A DNA stretch of 64,000 bases from NCBI GenBank assembly GCA_015847255.1, contig JADLZK010004543.1:496001-560000 (forward strand). The letters run 5' to 3'. Shown here one piece after another: positions 1 to 11,536 of the stretch. The notes under the pieces were generated by a model. The model made no database searches. It was not told the origin of the DNA and saw only the letters and a program-made list of their open reading frames with translations. The stretch's first letter is position 1; each line of letters starts with the position of its first letter. Source of the DNA: Hyparrhenia diplandra (Eukaryota; Streptophyta; Magnoliopsida; Poales; Poaceae). Position numbers and translations under genes: made by a program.

Positions 1-2334
1 ACAACGGAGAGAGAGACCTACTGAAATTTAGACAGGAGCACACTCGAGAAATGGGTTTGATGCAGCAGCAGCACGACAATGAGGGGGGCATCAGGACTCC
101 GGTGGCTGTCAGTTGTCGGCTCGGTGCAGCTACATGTTCAAAGCGGTGTAGGCAGCTGTTAATCAATATGCATAAGGTACAAGATTATCAGAGTGGTACT
201 GCACTAGCAATCTTAAGGGTTAACAAAAAAAAAATAGTTCTTGTGTAACCTACAATATGGTTTCTATTTACTATTGTTTTAAACTAAATATACTATATAT
301 GCAGGTTCATTGAAAAGGCTATAAATGGGCCAATGAGGCACTGTAAATGTTCAGCATTGCAAACAGATAATAAAAATCTTAGCATATGACCAACCATATT
401 GTCATATATATCTCAATCAATGTCAAGTATTTACAGGTTACAGAATATAAAGGTCCTATTGGCGGACAATAACTGTATTAATTAATTTGAAGTGAATGAA
501 GAATTATCTACTGCAGACCTTCAGCTGTCACGGCCTTCAGCTGTCACAAATATCATTAGTTAGAAACTCTAATACTCACCACATATCAAAAGCTGGGAAG
601 AACTAGGTGGCAGCAGTAAGTGTAAATTTGTAAGAAAAACTTGCTTATATGGTCCAATAAATTAATACAAAGTTTGTATTAATTATCACTAAATTAACAA
701 GTAATATATATAGCTCATTTGATTGAGCAATATGGCGCTGCCTGCATTCATCACAAGTAATATATATAGCTCATTTGATTGAGACAGTGTAGCTGCATAT
801 ATATAAATTAACAAGCAAGCAAATGCAAATTGCAGTGCAGGCATATTATGTTTGTTTGGCTCGCCTGCTAGTAGTGCCAGGGGCCAGCAGCCACCACTAG
901 CACACCTGCACCACCACTGCCTCACTACCACCTCTTTAGTTGCCGACTCCCAAGCAAGCTAGCTGTACATGTGCATCGCTTATATAAATCCTAATAACAA
1001 TCACTTGCTTTCTAAGCTAAATGCAGATACATAGTGACTAGAGGCTAAAACACCATGTCTTTTGGTAAGACAATAATAAGCTAAGTGGGACAGTTCGACA
1101 GGAGGTTCCCAATTTTTTAGAATTAGCACACCAAAGGTTCAGTCAGTCTGAACCTGTACAACCGAAACTGAAACATCGGTTTAGTCATGCTGTACATGAG
1201 CTAAGCACAATGACAGAGGCGGTATACTAGTATAATCAAATTAATCAAACAGAAGAGAGCATGAATCATGGCAGACACCATGGATTACATACGTTCCTTT
1301 CAGATGGACGATGGTAATAAAGCCAATCAATCGATCGATTCACTACTGCTGGCTGCTCGATCTGGCAGCATGCATCTATCTACCGCCCCTGTACGTCTCT
1401 GTAGGACAGCCGTCGCCGTCGTCCACCCTGCTGCCGGCTGCCAGGAGTTTCGGATCTGGTCAAGGGCTGCCCGGCGGGAGGATGGATCAGATCCGGGTCG
1501 AGATCACGCGCCACACCACCAGATCCACCATCTAAGCTAGTTACGGAGAGGGGTGGGAACAATGGGACACACCTGTTCTTGGCCTGCTGCTACGAGCACG
1601 CCGCCGCAAGGAGGGCGCCTTCCTTCTCGGTCCTAGCGAGGAATCTGAGTCGCGGAATTGGGTCCGCTGCTGCCGTTGTCCTCGTTCTCCAGCCTTATGC
1701 CGTAGTTGCAGTCGCCGCCGCGGCACCCGCTGGTGGAAGCCGCGACATGGTGCCGCCGTCGCCGGTCGTGAGGGCAAGGAAACTGCCGCCGGTCGCGGGG
1801 AGTGGCGAGCCCCCAGGGCAGCCGCCGGTCATGAGGGCAAGGAGACTGCCGCTGGATCCACAGAGTGGATGTGGAGGGGACGCCGGCAGATCCTAGGCAA
1901 TGGGGAGGACGTGAGATGCGACGCGCGGCCATCAAATTCAGGCGGCGCGTGGTGGACTGCAGCAGCGAGCCGGCGGCCGGGGCTGGGATGCATGTGTGGC
2001 GTTGCTCCTCTGTGGCGGCTTGTGTGGGTGGATGAAGGGAAGGGGCTAGGGTTTGGAGGGAATTATTGGGCTAAGAGACAGCGTGAGAGGCCTTTTGAGC
2101 ACACCAAGGCCCAACTTTCATTCAGCAACGGACGGTTCGACCCAAATAAGAAGATACAACAACGGACTGCTCAACACAAAAAGCAAAATATTTTTAGCAA
2201 TGGTCAATCCATCGCAGTACTCGGTTTCAGCAACTCGACAGACAGTGGGAAATATTTAGCTACCGACCGCCCAACGCAAATTAAACCTTGAAGAATCGCA
2301 GTCAGTTGCTGATTAAGGGTTGTGGTGTAGTGCA
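1..2334. other. Intergenic stretch without a supported gene
   Basis: The first 1.2 kb is AT-rich and shows no coding pattern; it carries a 31-bp direct repeat listed separately. From about 1400 to 2000 it becomes GC-rich and frames stay open on both strands, which is expected from base composition alone. Inside it an imperfect repeat containing GAGGGCAAGGA is seen near 1755-1793 and again near 1821-1855. No domain, splice pattern or RNA gene was recognised. Confidence 0.5.
697..783. repeat. 31-bp direct repeat pair, 56 bp apart
   Basis: The sequence starting ACAAGTAATATATATAGC occurs at 697-727 and again, identical over about 31 bp, at 753-783. The unit includes a TATATATAG tract and ends TTGATTGAG. 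It may be a short tandem duplication with 25 bp of spacer; no flanking element ends were seen. Confidence 0.8.
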
Positions 2335-2494
2335 AGGCGTCGGTGCAGTCCGCAACCACGTCCCTGGTGCCGGCGCCGTACGCCAGCTTCCTGGTCAGCG
2401 GCAGGTACGCCGCCAGTGTGGGGGAGATGGAGCTCTAGAGGCGCGCCACCGCCGTGAACTCGCTGCCGTCGACGTCGCCCTCGGCCAGCTCGTG
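2335..2494 (-). pseudogene. BAHD acyltransferase-like N-terminal fragment
   Basis: Read on the minus strand, one frame gives HELAEGDVDGSEFTAVARL, a stop codon, then SSISPTLAAYLPLTRKLAYG and DVVADCTDA. In plant BAHD (HXXXD) acyltransferases a stretch like this lies before the catalytic histidine: a helix, the 'LAAYLPLAGKL' type segment, then a 'GDVVVDC' strand. These enzymes transfer acyl groups from CoA thioesters to alcohols or amines in specialised metabolism. Only about 55 residues are recognisable, against about 430-460 for the family, and no HXXXD or DFGWG motif is seen nearby. The similarity stops at a point where the minus strand reads CACTACACCACAACCC, which may be the end of an inserted element. 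The in-frame stop and truncation make this a relic. The family assignment is from memory of the motif pattern and is moderate only. Confidence 0.4.
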
Positions 2495-3740
2495 TGCGGA
2501 AACGAGTCGCCATGACGATAACCTGCCCAAACTCGAACCTAAATGCATCAGGAGTAGGCTGGACTGATGAGAGCGCGGCCAGACTAAGGTGTCCTACCGT
2601 CGCCGCCGGATGAGTAGAGGCGCTGCTGCCAAGATGGTGGAGGCACCCTCGCCGCGTCTGGATGGTGCGCAGCTCGCAGGCCATGCCCGCGTTCGTGACC
2701 CGCGCCGTGCCAGCCGTGGAAGAGACCCACGCCTTCGAGGAAGGCCGCGCCGCCGGGAGGTGGCAAGGACTCGACGAGGACGCCGCCGGGAAGTGGGAGG
2801 AGTCGACGCTGCATGTGAGGAGGGAAAATGAGAGAGAGGCCGCAGCGCAGCTACGGGGGAGACGACCGTCGCCAGGATGTTCTCGTGGCCGGTGGAAGGA
2901 AAGCAAAAATCTAGGGGATTAAATAAATGAATCAATGCATGCATGCATGCATTAGTTGGTTGGGGACCATAGGAGTCAAAGCGGATTTCTATTTTGGAGC
3001 AACGGAGGCAAAGGCAGGTACGTGAGCGGGCCGGACACGACAGTTTTGGTCTGGCTACAGAATTTAATATTTTGTAGCCAGCCATAAGGTAATAACGACG
3101 AAGTCATCACTTATATATACGTATACCCTATACAAAGCTATATGTATTTGATGCATATGTATAGCTATCGGCATAGCCACATAAACATGCATACATGTGT
3201 GAGCACCTAAGTATATACGTATATATAGGTGTATGGGCTAACGTTGGGGAGATAGGAAATAAAAGGGAACAATGAAAGGGAAATCGAAATGGGCTAAAGC
3301 TCTTGTGGCCCAGCCCCTCTCTCTTCCCATCTCCTTTTACTACTGCCCGACCTGGCCACAAGGCCCAGCGAACGCACAGCTCAGCCCAGCAGACACCTTC
3401 CCTCCCTCTCTCTCACTTACACGCCGGGCCCACCTGTCATCTGCTCCTTCCTCTCGCACGAAGCAGCACGACACGAAGCAGCACGAGCACGACCGTGTCA
3501 GCGACTCCCCACGCAGTGAACAAAGTTGACCATGTCGGGAAAAAAATCTACGGAGAACCGCCTTAGTCCTTTGTCGCCGCCTTCGGACACCCGTGGACAC
3601 CACCACGCCGCCCCGCCTCGCCGCGTCACATCACCAAGGTCACCGAGTTCACTGTTTAGCGCCGACCTCGCCATCGCGTCTTGTCAATCGAGCTGGGGCT
3701 CCTCCATGGCTGCCGGAAAATATCTTGGCCGCCGAGCTCC
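2495..3740. other. Non-coding stretch, GC-rich then AT-rich
   Basis: From 2520 to 2900 the DNA is GC-rich with overlapping open frames on both strands and no recognised domain. From 2900 to 3300 it is AT-rich, with an ATGCATGCATGCATGC run near 2936-2951 and palindromic TATATACGTATA tracts near 3115 and 3215. No RNA gene or element ends were identified. Confidence 0.4.
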
Positions 3741-3750
3741 CCGCCGCGGC

Positions 3751-3758
3751 TATAAATA
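3751..3758 (+). promoter_or_regulatory. Candidate TATA box
   Basis: TATAAATA lies in a GC-rich, 5'-end-like context. About 50 bp downstream the sequence turns into a GC-rich frame (next entry). Position and context fit a plant core promoter, but there is no transcript evidence. Confidence 0.35.
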
Positions 3759-3773
3759 CCGGCCACATCATGA

Positions 3774-4067
3774 GCACCTCGCCAGCTCGAGCTCGGGGGA
3801 GATGAGGAGCCGAAGAGGTGGAGCTTGCGCTGGAATGCCGCGATCCTTCTTCTCCTTGCCGGCACCCTCGCCTTCCGCCGGAGCCGAAGGGTGACATCGT
3901 GGGCACCGCCGCCGTCCGCTGCGCCGCTCGCCGGTGCCGGCGTGAGCCGCGGCCCGACGGGACCGCGCCGCGCTAGCCAAGACGCCGGCCGCGCCGCCGC
4001 GCCCTTCAAGCCAGTAGCGCCGCCCACCGACGAGTCGCGCCGCCGCAGACGCCGCGCGCCGCACAAG
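3774..4067 (+). pseudogene. Possible truncated first exon, cut by an LTR element
   Basis: One plus frame is open from just after a stop at 3771 and runs into the retrotransposon LTR that begins at 4068. It reads GGDEEPKRWSLRWNAAILLL followed by LAGTLAFRRSRRV, which is a charged N-terminal segment, a hydrophobic stretch and then arginines, like a signal anchor. The rest is proline-, alanine- and arginine-rich low-complexity sequence. There is no in-frame ATG between the stop and the hydrophobic segment, so if this was a gene its start is damaged or lies in another exon. The TATA box at 3751 is at a suitable distance. Family unknown. It may equally be random GC-rich sequence. The LTR at 4068 would have disrupted it. 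Confidence 0.22.
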
Positions 4068-5650
4068 TGTTGGTACTTCTTAACACCACTACAACCAATA
4101 GGTGGAATTAATCTCACCTAAGGCCATATGAGCCAGAGGCACTCCGTGTTTCTCCATCTCTTAGCTTTACCATAGGCTAGGTTGTCATCCCAGCCAGTAA
4201 TGCTAGAAATGTATGTGTGCTACATGTAATTGTGCTGATTTGCAATCTTCTCTAGAATAAATATATTTATCATTAAATTATCCGCAGTTTACAGATAAAA
4301 TAACATCTTGTCACATTTCACGGGAGGGATCAGTGTTTATCATTTATAATTCTACCACAGAGAGGAATATAAGGATGGCTGATATGGTTATTAGCTAGCA
4401 TACTTATGAGAGATTCGGTCACTAGCACTTACTTTAGCAGGGGGTAAGCCAATAATGATATGATAATTGATAAACAACGGCAAAGATAACACACAGAGAT
4501 ATAGGCATAGACTACTCACTACTCAAACTAACGTGGACTACGTTAAGAGACATAATTCTTATGTAGTATTAAATCTACTAAGTCAAACATCTACCCTAGG
4601 TCCTATATTATCATATATAGCATAACAACCATGAATTTATGCATCCACGAAGATTTATAAGGAGAATCGGGAACAAAGCAAGATAATCCTTAAAAACCAT
4701 GTTCAACTAGTCTTATAACCGAGGGGTGGATTACAAAGGACTCAACAATAATGTCACACCCGCGATCTACCATACAACCCGCATTATAAGATGCACCCGC
4801 AGATAGATCATATCTAAGCACCATGCTTACATAATTATTTATATCACCTAACCCACTCGAGATTTGAATTAGGCGCTCTACGAATAGATACATGAACTCA
4901 CAATTAATCATAACTATATCAAATATACTACTAGAATAAACTAAAAAACATAGCAAACCAACACTTAATATTGAAATAGAATAAAGTCATGGATACAAGA
5001 TAATACCGTGATGACTTGAAGATCGAGAATCCGGGTTGGCACACCCGGCTCTATTTGAATCGACTTGCTAATCTAACTAGAGGAACTAGAACTAGAAGAA
5101 CTAGAACTAGACAAGTAGCTACCCTAATCTCTCGGTGGAGAAGCTCTCTTCTACTTACGCCTGGCTTGAATGAATTGAACCGAATCGGGGTTCACTCTAG
5201 GGTCGGGGGTGCGGTTATATAGCCCTAGGCGATGAATCGTAGCCATTGGATCAAACCGACCTTGATAGATGGACGAGGATTGCTCCTCATAGGCGTTTGG
5301 AACCGACCTTGAAAGAGAGGCCGATAGGGGGCCCACCAGGCGGCCGCGGCCCGCCATCGGCGGCCACGCCCGGCCTCGCGTGTGGCCCCAAGCTTCCTTT
5401 GTGTTGTCTCCGGTGTCTTCCGGAATGTTCTTACGTGGGTTTCAAGTTGAGATACGCCACGCATATCGTCCTTGTGTTGTAGGGCTTTCAAACTCTAGGC
5501 TTTTCCTGTTTAATCCCCTGAAAAATATATAATTCACCAAAACTCGTGGAAATCTGTTAGTGTAAGCCCTAAGTCTATGTGGATATTCATTTTATGCCCT
5601 TATTTCATGTTTAGTTGACATATAAAAGTATACAATAAGAGATGTCAACA
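4068..5650 (-). repeat. LTR of a Tat/Athila-type element (element A, 3' side)
   Basis: The segment begins TGTTGGTACTTCTTAA and ends GATGTCAACA, giving TG...CA ends with inverted TGTTG/CAACA tips. It is a diverged relative of the LTRs at 7364-8816, 11537-12973 and 59411-60764: all share a block coding for 'atcaaaccgacc', a TATA region (TATATAACC on the minus strand near 5214-5221), and the terminal part with 'ccaaaactcgtggaaat'. A purine-rich tract on the minus strand lies directly against its inner edge, so this is the 3' LTR of a minus-oriented element. No second copy of this exact LTR was found in the window. The 5 bases to its left are ACAAG, which should recur at the missing right end. 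Confidence 0.75.
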
Positions 5651-5667
5651 AGCTCCCCCAAGCTTAA
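5651..5667 (-). promoter_or_regulatory. Polypurine tract of element A
   Basis: On the minus strand the sequence is GGTTAAGCTTGGGGGAGCT, immediately before the LTR. This fits the priming site for plus-strand DNA synthesis in Tat/Athila-type retrotransposons and fixes the orientation as minus. Confidence 0.7.
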
Positions 5668-7363
5668 CCTTTGCTAGTCCCTAGCAAAGCCAAACTTGAC
5701 AATGGATCAGGAGTTGCTACAATATTTTATTCCCTCACAAATACACATGATCATTGATAAAAGTTCTTCTCCAAGAAAGGGTGAAACCATTCTAACCTTC
5801 GACTCACCTATATTGCCTCGAAAAATATGGGGCTTTTATCTGCACTAAAATCTTGGGTGATTGAAAGATAGAACAAGTTTGTCAAGCACTATGTCTCAAG
5901 CTCTTTGATTCACCTCTGTTCCGGAGTTTTCAATATTTTCAAAATAAAAACTCAGAGTTTCTATTGTATGACCCTTTCAAGTCTCTCATATGTGGTATTT
6001 TTGGATCCTTACCGAGGCAATGATGTGGTGCCTTCTCTCTTAAAATATATGGTATTTGTGGAACATGGCAGGTTACCATGCCTTCTCTCACCCTAATTCT
6101 AAAGTCTTATATGTGGGGCTCATAGGTGGGAGACACCTTATACATACTTGCAAAGCATATATCGTAAAAAGTCAAACATTGGATCCAAAAGAACAAGTCA
6201 TACAATGTAGGTGTATGGGATCTATATGTGAGGTGGATAGATGGTGAAAGTGGAATGTAATCATCCTAATTCTACTATGCTCCTTTTGAAGAAATTGATC
6301 TCTCTTTTTTGGAATTCTTTTCAAGACAAAAAAAGAGAACTTGGGCTAGCATTTATTTTTTCTTTTTCTTTTCTCTTTTCTTCTTCTTTTTTTTTTCAGA
6401 GAGGCGGGCATCTAAGTACCCATTGTTTTCATATCGGACACTTGTCCATTTTTTCAACTCTCTCTTTTTTCAAAGCATTGCCCCAAATTCCTTTTTGTCA
6501 ACAATAATGTCCGAGAGATAATGAATGAAATACATGGAGCATAAATGGGGTTTCGGAATTATAGAAGGAGAATATTTTTGGTGTTCACTCCCGGGGTAGG
6601 AGTAAAACATTTTCATGAAGGCTAGCAAATTGGCGATTGTCTACTTAGGGTTAGAAGTAGTATATATATGGAGTGTGGATTTTGTATGACAAGTTCCTAA
6701 GGGTCACGAGAGGTTGCCAAAACTCAATGCAAAGCAAACAAATCCAATAAAATGGTGTTTTCCTATCTAATATTATGTATATGGCTATGGTAGGAATTTA
6801 ATGCTCTCGTCATGTAGGAAACTCATCATATAATGATTTTAGAATTTTCGCAATCAAATCTCCGAGAATTTAGTGTCACTAGGAACAAGATAAATAGCAG
6901 CTCAAACTTTCTCATATCATATCCGTCAATGACTTAGATTAGTTTAGATGTATGCTCCCACAAAATTTCAAGTTCAAGGCAAATCTTGATTTAAACAGTT
7001 GTGTCCATAAATTGAGAGAACTCTAAACCAATGCTAGGCATTTGTAAGAAAGTAAAATAGAGCAACTATTCATCATTTCCAAACAGATAGTTTTTTGTCT
7101 AGCTCTTGTTATTTATTCAAACGAAATTAAAAGCAAACTTTTGTACACACTCTTTTTATTTTGTTTTCATTTTTCCATTTTTTTAGCAATGCAAACCTTA
7201 AGCAAACTCAAATATAAAAATAAATAAATAGATAAATAGATAAAAACCAGGTGGTTGAGACTTACACCGTCGAGAGGGGGGTAGCCTTCCCCAAGCTTGG
7301 TCTTGACGTGGGTGTTCTAACGGCGGCGTCCACGCCTGTTCCCTGTGATGGTGTGCAGCTGGT
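5651..7363 (-). mobile_element. Element A, 3' internal region
   Basis: This non-coding stretch is homologous to the inner region of element B at 8817-10230: both start with the CCCCAAGCTTA.CCTTTGCTAGTCCCTAGCAAAG block, share the region with GACACTTGTCC repeats and pyrimidine-rich tracts, and end at a GTCAAGA-CCAA...TTGGGG purine block (near 7288-7305 here and 10180-10205 in B). A T/C-rich low-complexity tract lies at 6300-6410. At 7363 it is interrupted by element B. The last 60 bases before the junction continue, in frame on the minus strand, the gag-like sequence that resumes at 12979. Confidence 0.65.
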
Positions 7364-8816
7364 TGTTGGTATTTATTAAGTGCAAAAAGAAAATAAAGGG
7401 GTTCCGCAAGCGCACAGAATATATATACCATTGTAGCTTTTACCCGGGAGTATTCCAGAGTATCGTTATTTATATTTTCCACGGGGAAGCAAGGGTAAAG
7501 ACTATGATAAATCAAAATCATGTATCTATTAACTTAATATATCAACTAAACTAAAGTGAGGGGGTAAATAATGTATATGATATGAATGATAATTAATAGC
7601 ACTTAACCAGGAGAATATTATAATATAGAATAGATAGCTAGATCGAGAGGACAACGGGAGAGATCTAGGTTCCTCGAATACTTCTCTAGTACTTTGGTTC
7701 TTGAGTAACTAAGGCATGAAAAGGTATAGCGATCATAAAAAGAACACTTCGGGACATCAGAACACTAGCCACGGAAAGGGATGAGAAGGGGGCTAGGAAG
7801 CTCCGACCACGGTCCTACACTACCAATCCGAACGTGGTGGAATACGCCTACCGTTAGGGCTGTCACCACCTAGGGCTACCACAACTATCCGTGGGATTTG
7901 GGTGCAATCTAAGGTAACCTCTAGTCTAGACACCATGTCCACACTATTAATTACTACACTAATCATCATGAATAACCGAGCACTCAATACGGCGAAGATC
8001 CCATGCAATTATATAACAACTATATTCTAATCAATAACATGAAAGACATAAAAAGTACTAGAAAAGATAGATCTAATTATGGCATAAAAGTCTAATAGAG
8101 TTGAGATACAAAGATATACCGTAACATCGAAGACTTCTCCGGAACCGAACGCTAGTTCCGCTCTCCCTAACTCTCTACTAGATCTATTCTATTACATTGT
8201 AGCCGTCTAATCTAATTCTCCAGGCGTCGTGCCTCCATCGATGAGATATGAAATTGATGTATGAGATGATCCGAGATTAGGGGCCGGGGGCTTGCTTATA
8301 TAGTCGGGAGGAGGTACAGGTGTTGGATTTAGATACAACTCGTACTCCACCGTCGCCCTCGGATCAAACCGACATTAAACGAGCGGATTAGATTGCGTCT
8401 TAGAGGCGGTTGGAGAAGCTTCTCAAAGCGGGGCTGATGTGGCGAGAGGGGGGAGGCCGGCGGCCTAAATAACAAAGTCGGGCCGCCCCGCAGTGAGGCC
8501 CACCACGGGTCCCGCGGCGCCGTCGTGGCTTCTCGGACCTTCCGGACTCCTAATTCTTGGGTGTTAAGTCTTGATCACGTCGGGATTAGTCCGGAGCCTT
8601 CTAGAGTCTTTCTGAGTTGGATTGCATTACGTCGCAGTAGTCGCACGGCTCGCTAATTCTATTTGTTTTCCCTGTTTAGTCCCCTCGCAATTCACAACTT
8701 TACCAAAACTGGTGGAAATATGTTAGTGACACCCTATTCTAGGTTGTTATTATGATTTATACCCCTTTCTCATGTTTATTTGATTAATAAATTTATAACG
8801 ATAACAAGTGTCAACA
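7364..8816 (-). repeat. Left (3') LTR of element B
   Basis: It begins TGTTGGTATTTATTAAGTGC and ends AACAAGTGTCAACA, 1453 bp. The minus strand has the promoter-like CTATATAAG at about 8294-8304, near the centre, where a U3/R border is expected. Confidence 0.9.
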
Positions 8817-8833
8817 AACTCCCCAAGCTTACC
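8817..8833 (-). promoter_or_regulatory. Polypurine tract of element B
   Basis: The minus strand reads GGTAAGCTTGGGGAGTT directly against the 3' LTR. Confidence 0.75.
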
Positions 8834-11515
8834 CTTTGCTAGTCCCTAGCAAAGCTATATGCTATAGTAGGATCGGGGAGTTGCTACTACGCTTTCATAC
8901 CTCATAAGTACTATGTTTTCAAAAATAAATTCTCCTCCCAACAAGATTGCTCTCTCTTACCTTTACCATGGGGCGTAGCCTTTTTATAAATCTTAAGCAA
9001 TTAAAAGAACAATCAAGTCAAGTACCATGTCTCAAATTCTTTGATCAACTATCATCCTGGGGTTTTGCAACATTTTTCAAAAGAAACTCAGAGATCCTAT
9101 GTATGACCCTCTCAAGTAGATAATATTTATAGTGAAGTCACACGTAGTAAGACATATATGGTGGGATGATAGCGGTGAATGGATGAGGATGAAAGATAAT
9201 AACTAGCCTTTAGCCTTTTTCTAGTATTTTTCTTCTCAAGCATCTTGGACTATATCTCTCTTTCTAAATTGCTAAGACCCGGGCTGTCCATTCTTGGAGA
9301 GGTGGGCTTTGCCCCGGACTTTTGTCCATTTTTCTCTCTCCTTAGAGATGTGGGCCCTACTCACCCTCGGACACATGTCCATTATTCATCTCTAAATATT
9401 ATTTTATTATTAGGGAGGTAGGCCCTTCTCGCCTAGTATGACACTTGTCCTTTACTCTCCCTCTCTCGTCTTCACTTTTCTCTCTATATATTTTTTTTTT
9501 TTTTTTTTTTTTTGAATGTAGCCCAAAAGTCTATTTGACACAAAACATTGAGAGAGATATATCCAAAATTGCAAGAGTTTATTTTTATGACATGGCTTGT
9601 GGCTTGATGAAATATGGGAATGCATTACTTCGGGTTAGAAGCGGCGTATTTGGTGGAGTGGGATGATTTTGATGTGTATGACAAACTCTTAAGGGTCATA
9701 AATACAGGAACTCATCATGTAGTATTTTATGATTTTTAATAGATAAAACCGGGAATCAAGTATCTCTAGGAATATGATAAACAACAGCTCAACTTTTCAT
9801 GAATCATTATCCTTTAACGCCTAGACTCAGATTAAGCATGTGCTTCCCACAGGTGTAGGATTTTAGAGCAAATTAAGCATTTAAAGCTTCAGGAGAATCT
9901 AAGTCTGAATTGTAAGTACTTTAAAAGAGGAATTTATGGCGGAGCAACTATTCATCATTTCCATACATATGGATCATCTTCAGCGTTTAATTTTATTCTA
10001 GCAAGCCTAAGCACACTATCTATTTATTTATTTATAGCAAACATAAAGATCAAACTTATATATATAACTTAAACTTTTTATTTAGTTTTCTATAGTTATG
10101 CGTCTTTTTTATATCTTTTAACAAAACAAACATACCAAACTAGTAGTAAATAAGATAAGAGTACTTACGGATAATGGGGTTGCACTCCCCCAATTTGGAT
10201 CTTGACAGTCTTTTAGAGATGTAGACGTGAGGTAGACTGTGGTGGTGTGGTAGGTTCATGCTAAACCGTGCACACCGATGATTCTTTCCTGCGAGATATT
10301 AGTGGACGTATACCGAAGGATTGCAATTATTTGAAGAACATGTTGTTGTCCAAAGGTTGATATAAACTCATCTATGCTAACAAAAAGATGGTTCTTTGAT
10401 TACTTTAGCACATATATTGTTTATCGTATTTTTTTAACAAATTATGTTCTTAGCTGCACTCTAGCAAGGATCAAGGCAAATGTAACTTTTAGCAAAAGAC
10501 AAAATAAATGATGTGATACTCACAGATCTTTCTTCTATGAGGAACGATCCGGGTTTTCCTTCTGCAAGCAGAGTTGTTGGAGTTCATTATACGCCTTTGC
10601 CTCACCTCTATTGTGAGTTCATCTCTTGACTTACCCGCATTGAATATGATAGTTTTACGCAAGGGTTAGTCAAAATAATCGCTATCTACTAGAGCATACT
10701 CTTGGTTCAAAAATTAACCTAAACACCACGTCTAATTTGATTTAGGAAAGCAATTTAACTAGCATTAAAAAGCCTTTCAAAGCACGATCAACACTCCTAA
10801 ACTAGGCACCATGCTTCATTTAAGAGATGTATGAAAAATACTTCAAACTAGAGCATACTATAGCGCACAACGGTGGCATGAAAGTATCATAGAGATTTAC
10901 TTAAATAGAGATGAAAGAGCATGATCATGGTGAGGATAATATTTATTATTATTTTTTTTTTTATTTTTTATTTTATATGCAACGACATGATTGGGTGATT
11001 GCAAGGAGTTAAACATGCAATGGACTTACTATGAGAAAACATAAACTAGGTGGAGTAGAATGCATGAATTATTTAAGGGAAACATGCAATGGAATGCAAA
11101 AGCAATTGAAAAGATAACTACTCATAAATTAAAGTTCATGAGCAAGACTTTCTCACCTTTGATCATACTTACCTTCACTCACAAGATGGAGTTTATGAGT
11201 TGTGCAGCCTCTACGTTCGTCACTTGAGATGTGATTTGAATTCTTGTGGCGGTGACCTTTTCTTCAATCTACACATAGTTAGAATAATATATATATATAT
11301 ATAAATGTACCTAAGAGATGGCGGGGCTCCAGTGTCGATGTTCAAACACCCCTGGTTTCTCTTTGTGGAAACTTGCTTAGAAAGGTCACAACGGCATCAA
11401 ATGTCTGTCTATTCCACACTCGACAGAAAGCAAGGGTAATCCTACTAAAGCTAGTTAATACACTAAATTAGCAGATATCAAGATCATTATCAAAATCTTT
11501 ACGCCAATTGAGCAA

Positions 11516-11529
11516 GAGCAACGGCGCCA
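11516..11529 (-). promoter_or_regulatory. Primer binding site of element B (tRNA-Asp type)
   Basis: The minus strand reads TGGCGCCGTTGCTC, 7 bases inside the right LTR. The first seven bases match the CCA-tailed 3' end of tRNA-Asp; this primer is characteristic of Tat/Athila-type elements. Confidence 0.78.
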
Positions 11530-11536
11530 AAAAGCT

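Noticed and set aside
1380..2900. Many overlapping ORFs of 60-200 codons on both strands
   Set aside because: The stretch is GC-rich, which depletes stop codons in all frames; apart from the BAHD-like piece no frame shows a conserved motif.
3526..4121. Competing ORFs of 85-153 codons on both strands around 3.5-4.1 kb
   Set aside because: Compositional open frames in GC-rich DNA; only the frame after the TATA box with a hydrophobic segment was kept, at low confidence.
9480..9515. Poly-T run as a retroposon tail
   Set aside because: It lies within element B's internal pyrimidine-rich tract, and no flanking duplication or non-LTR element is attached.
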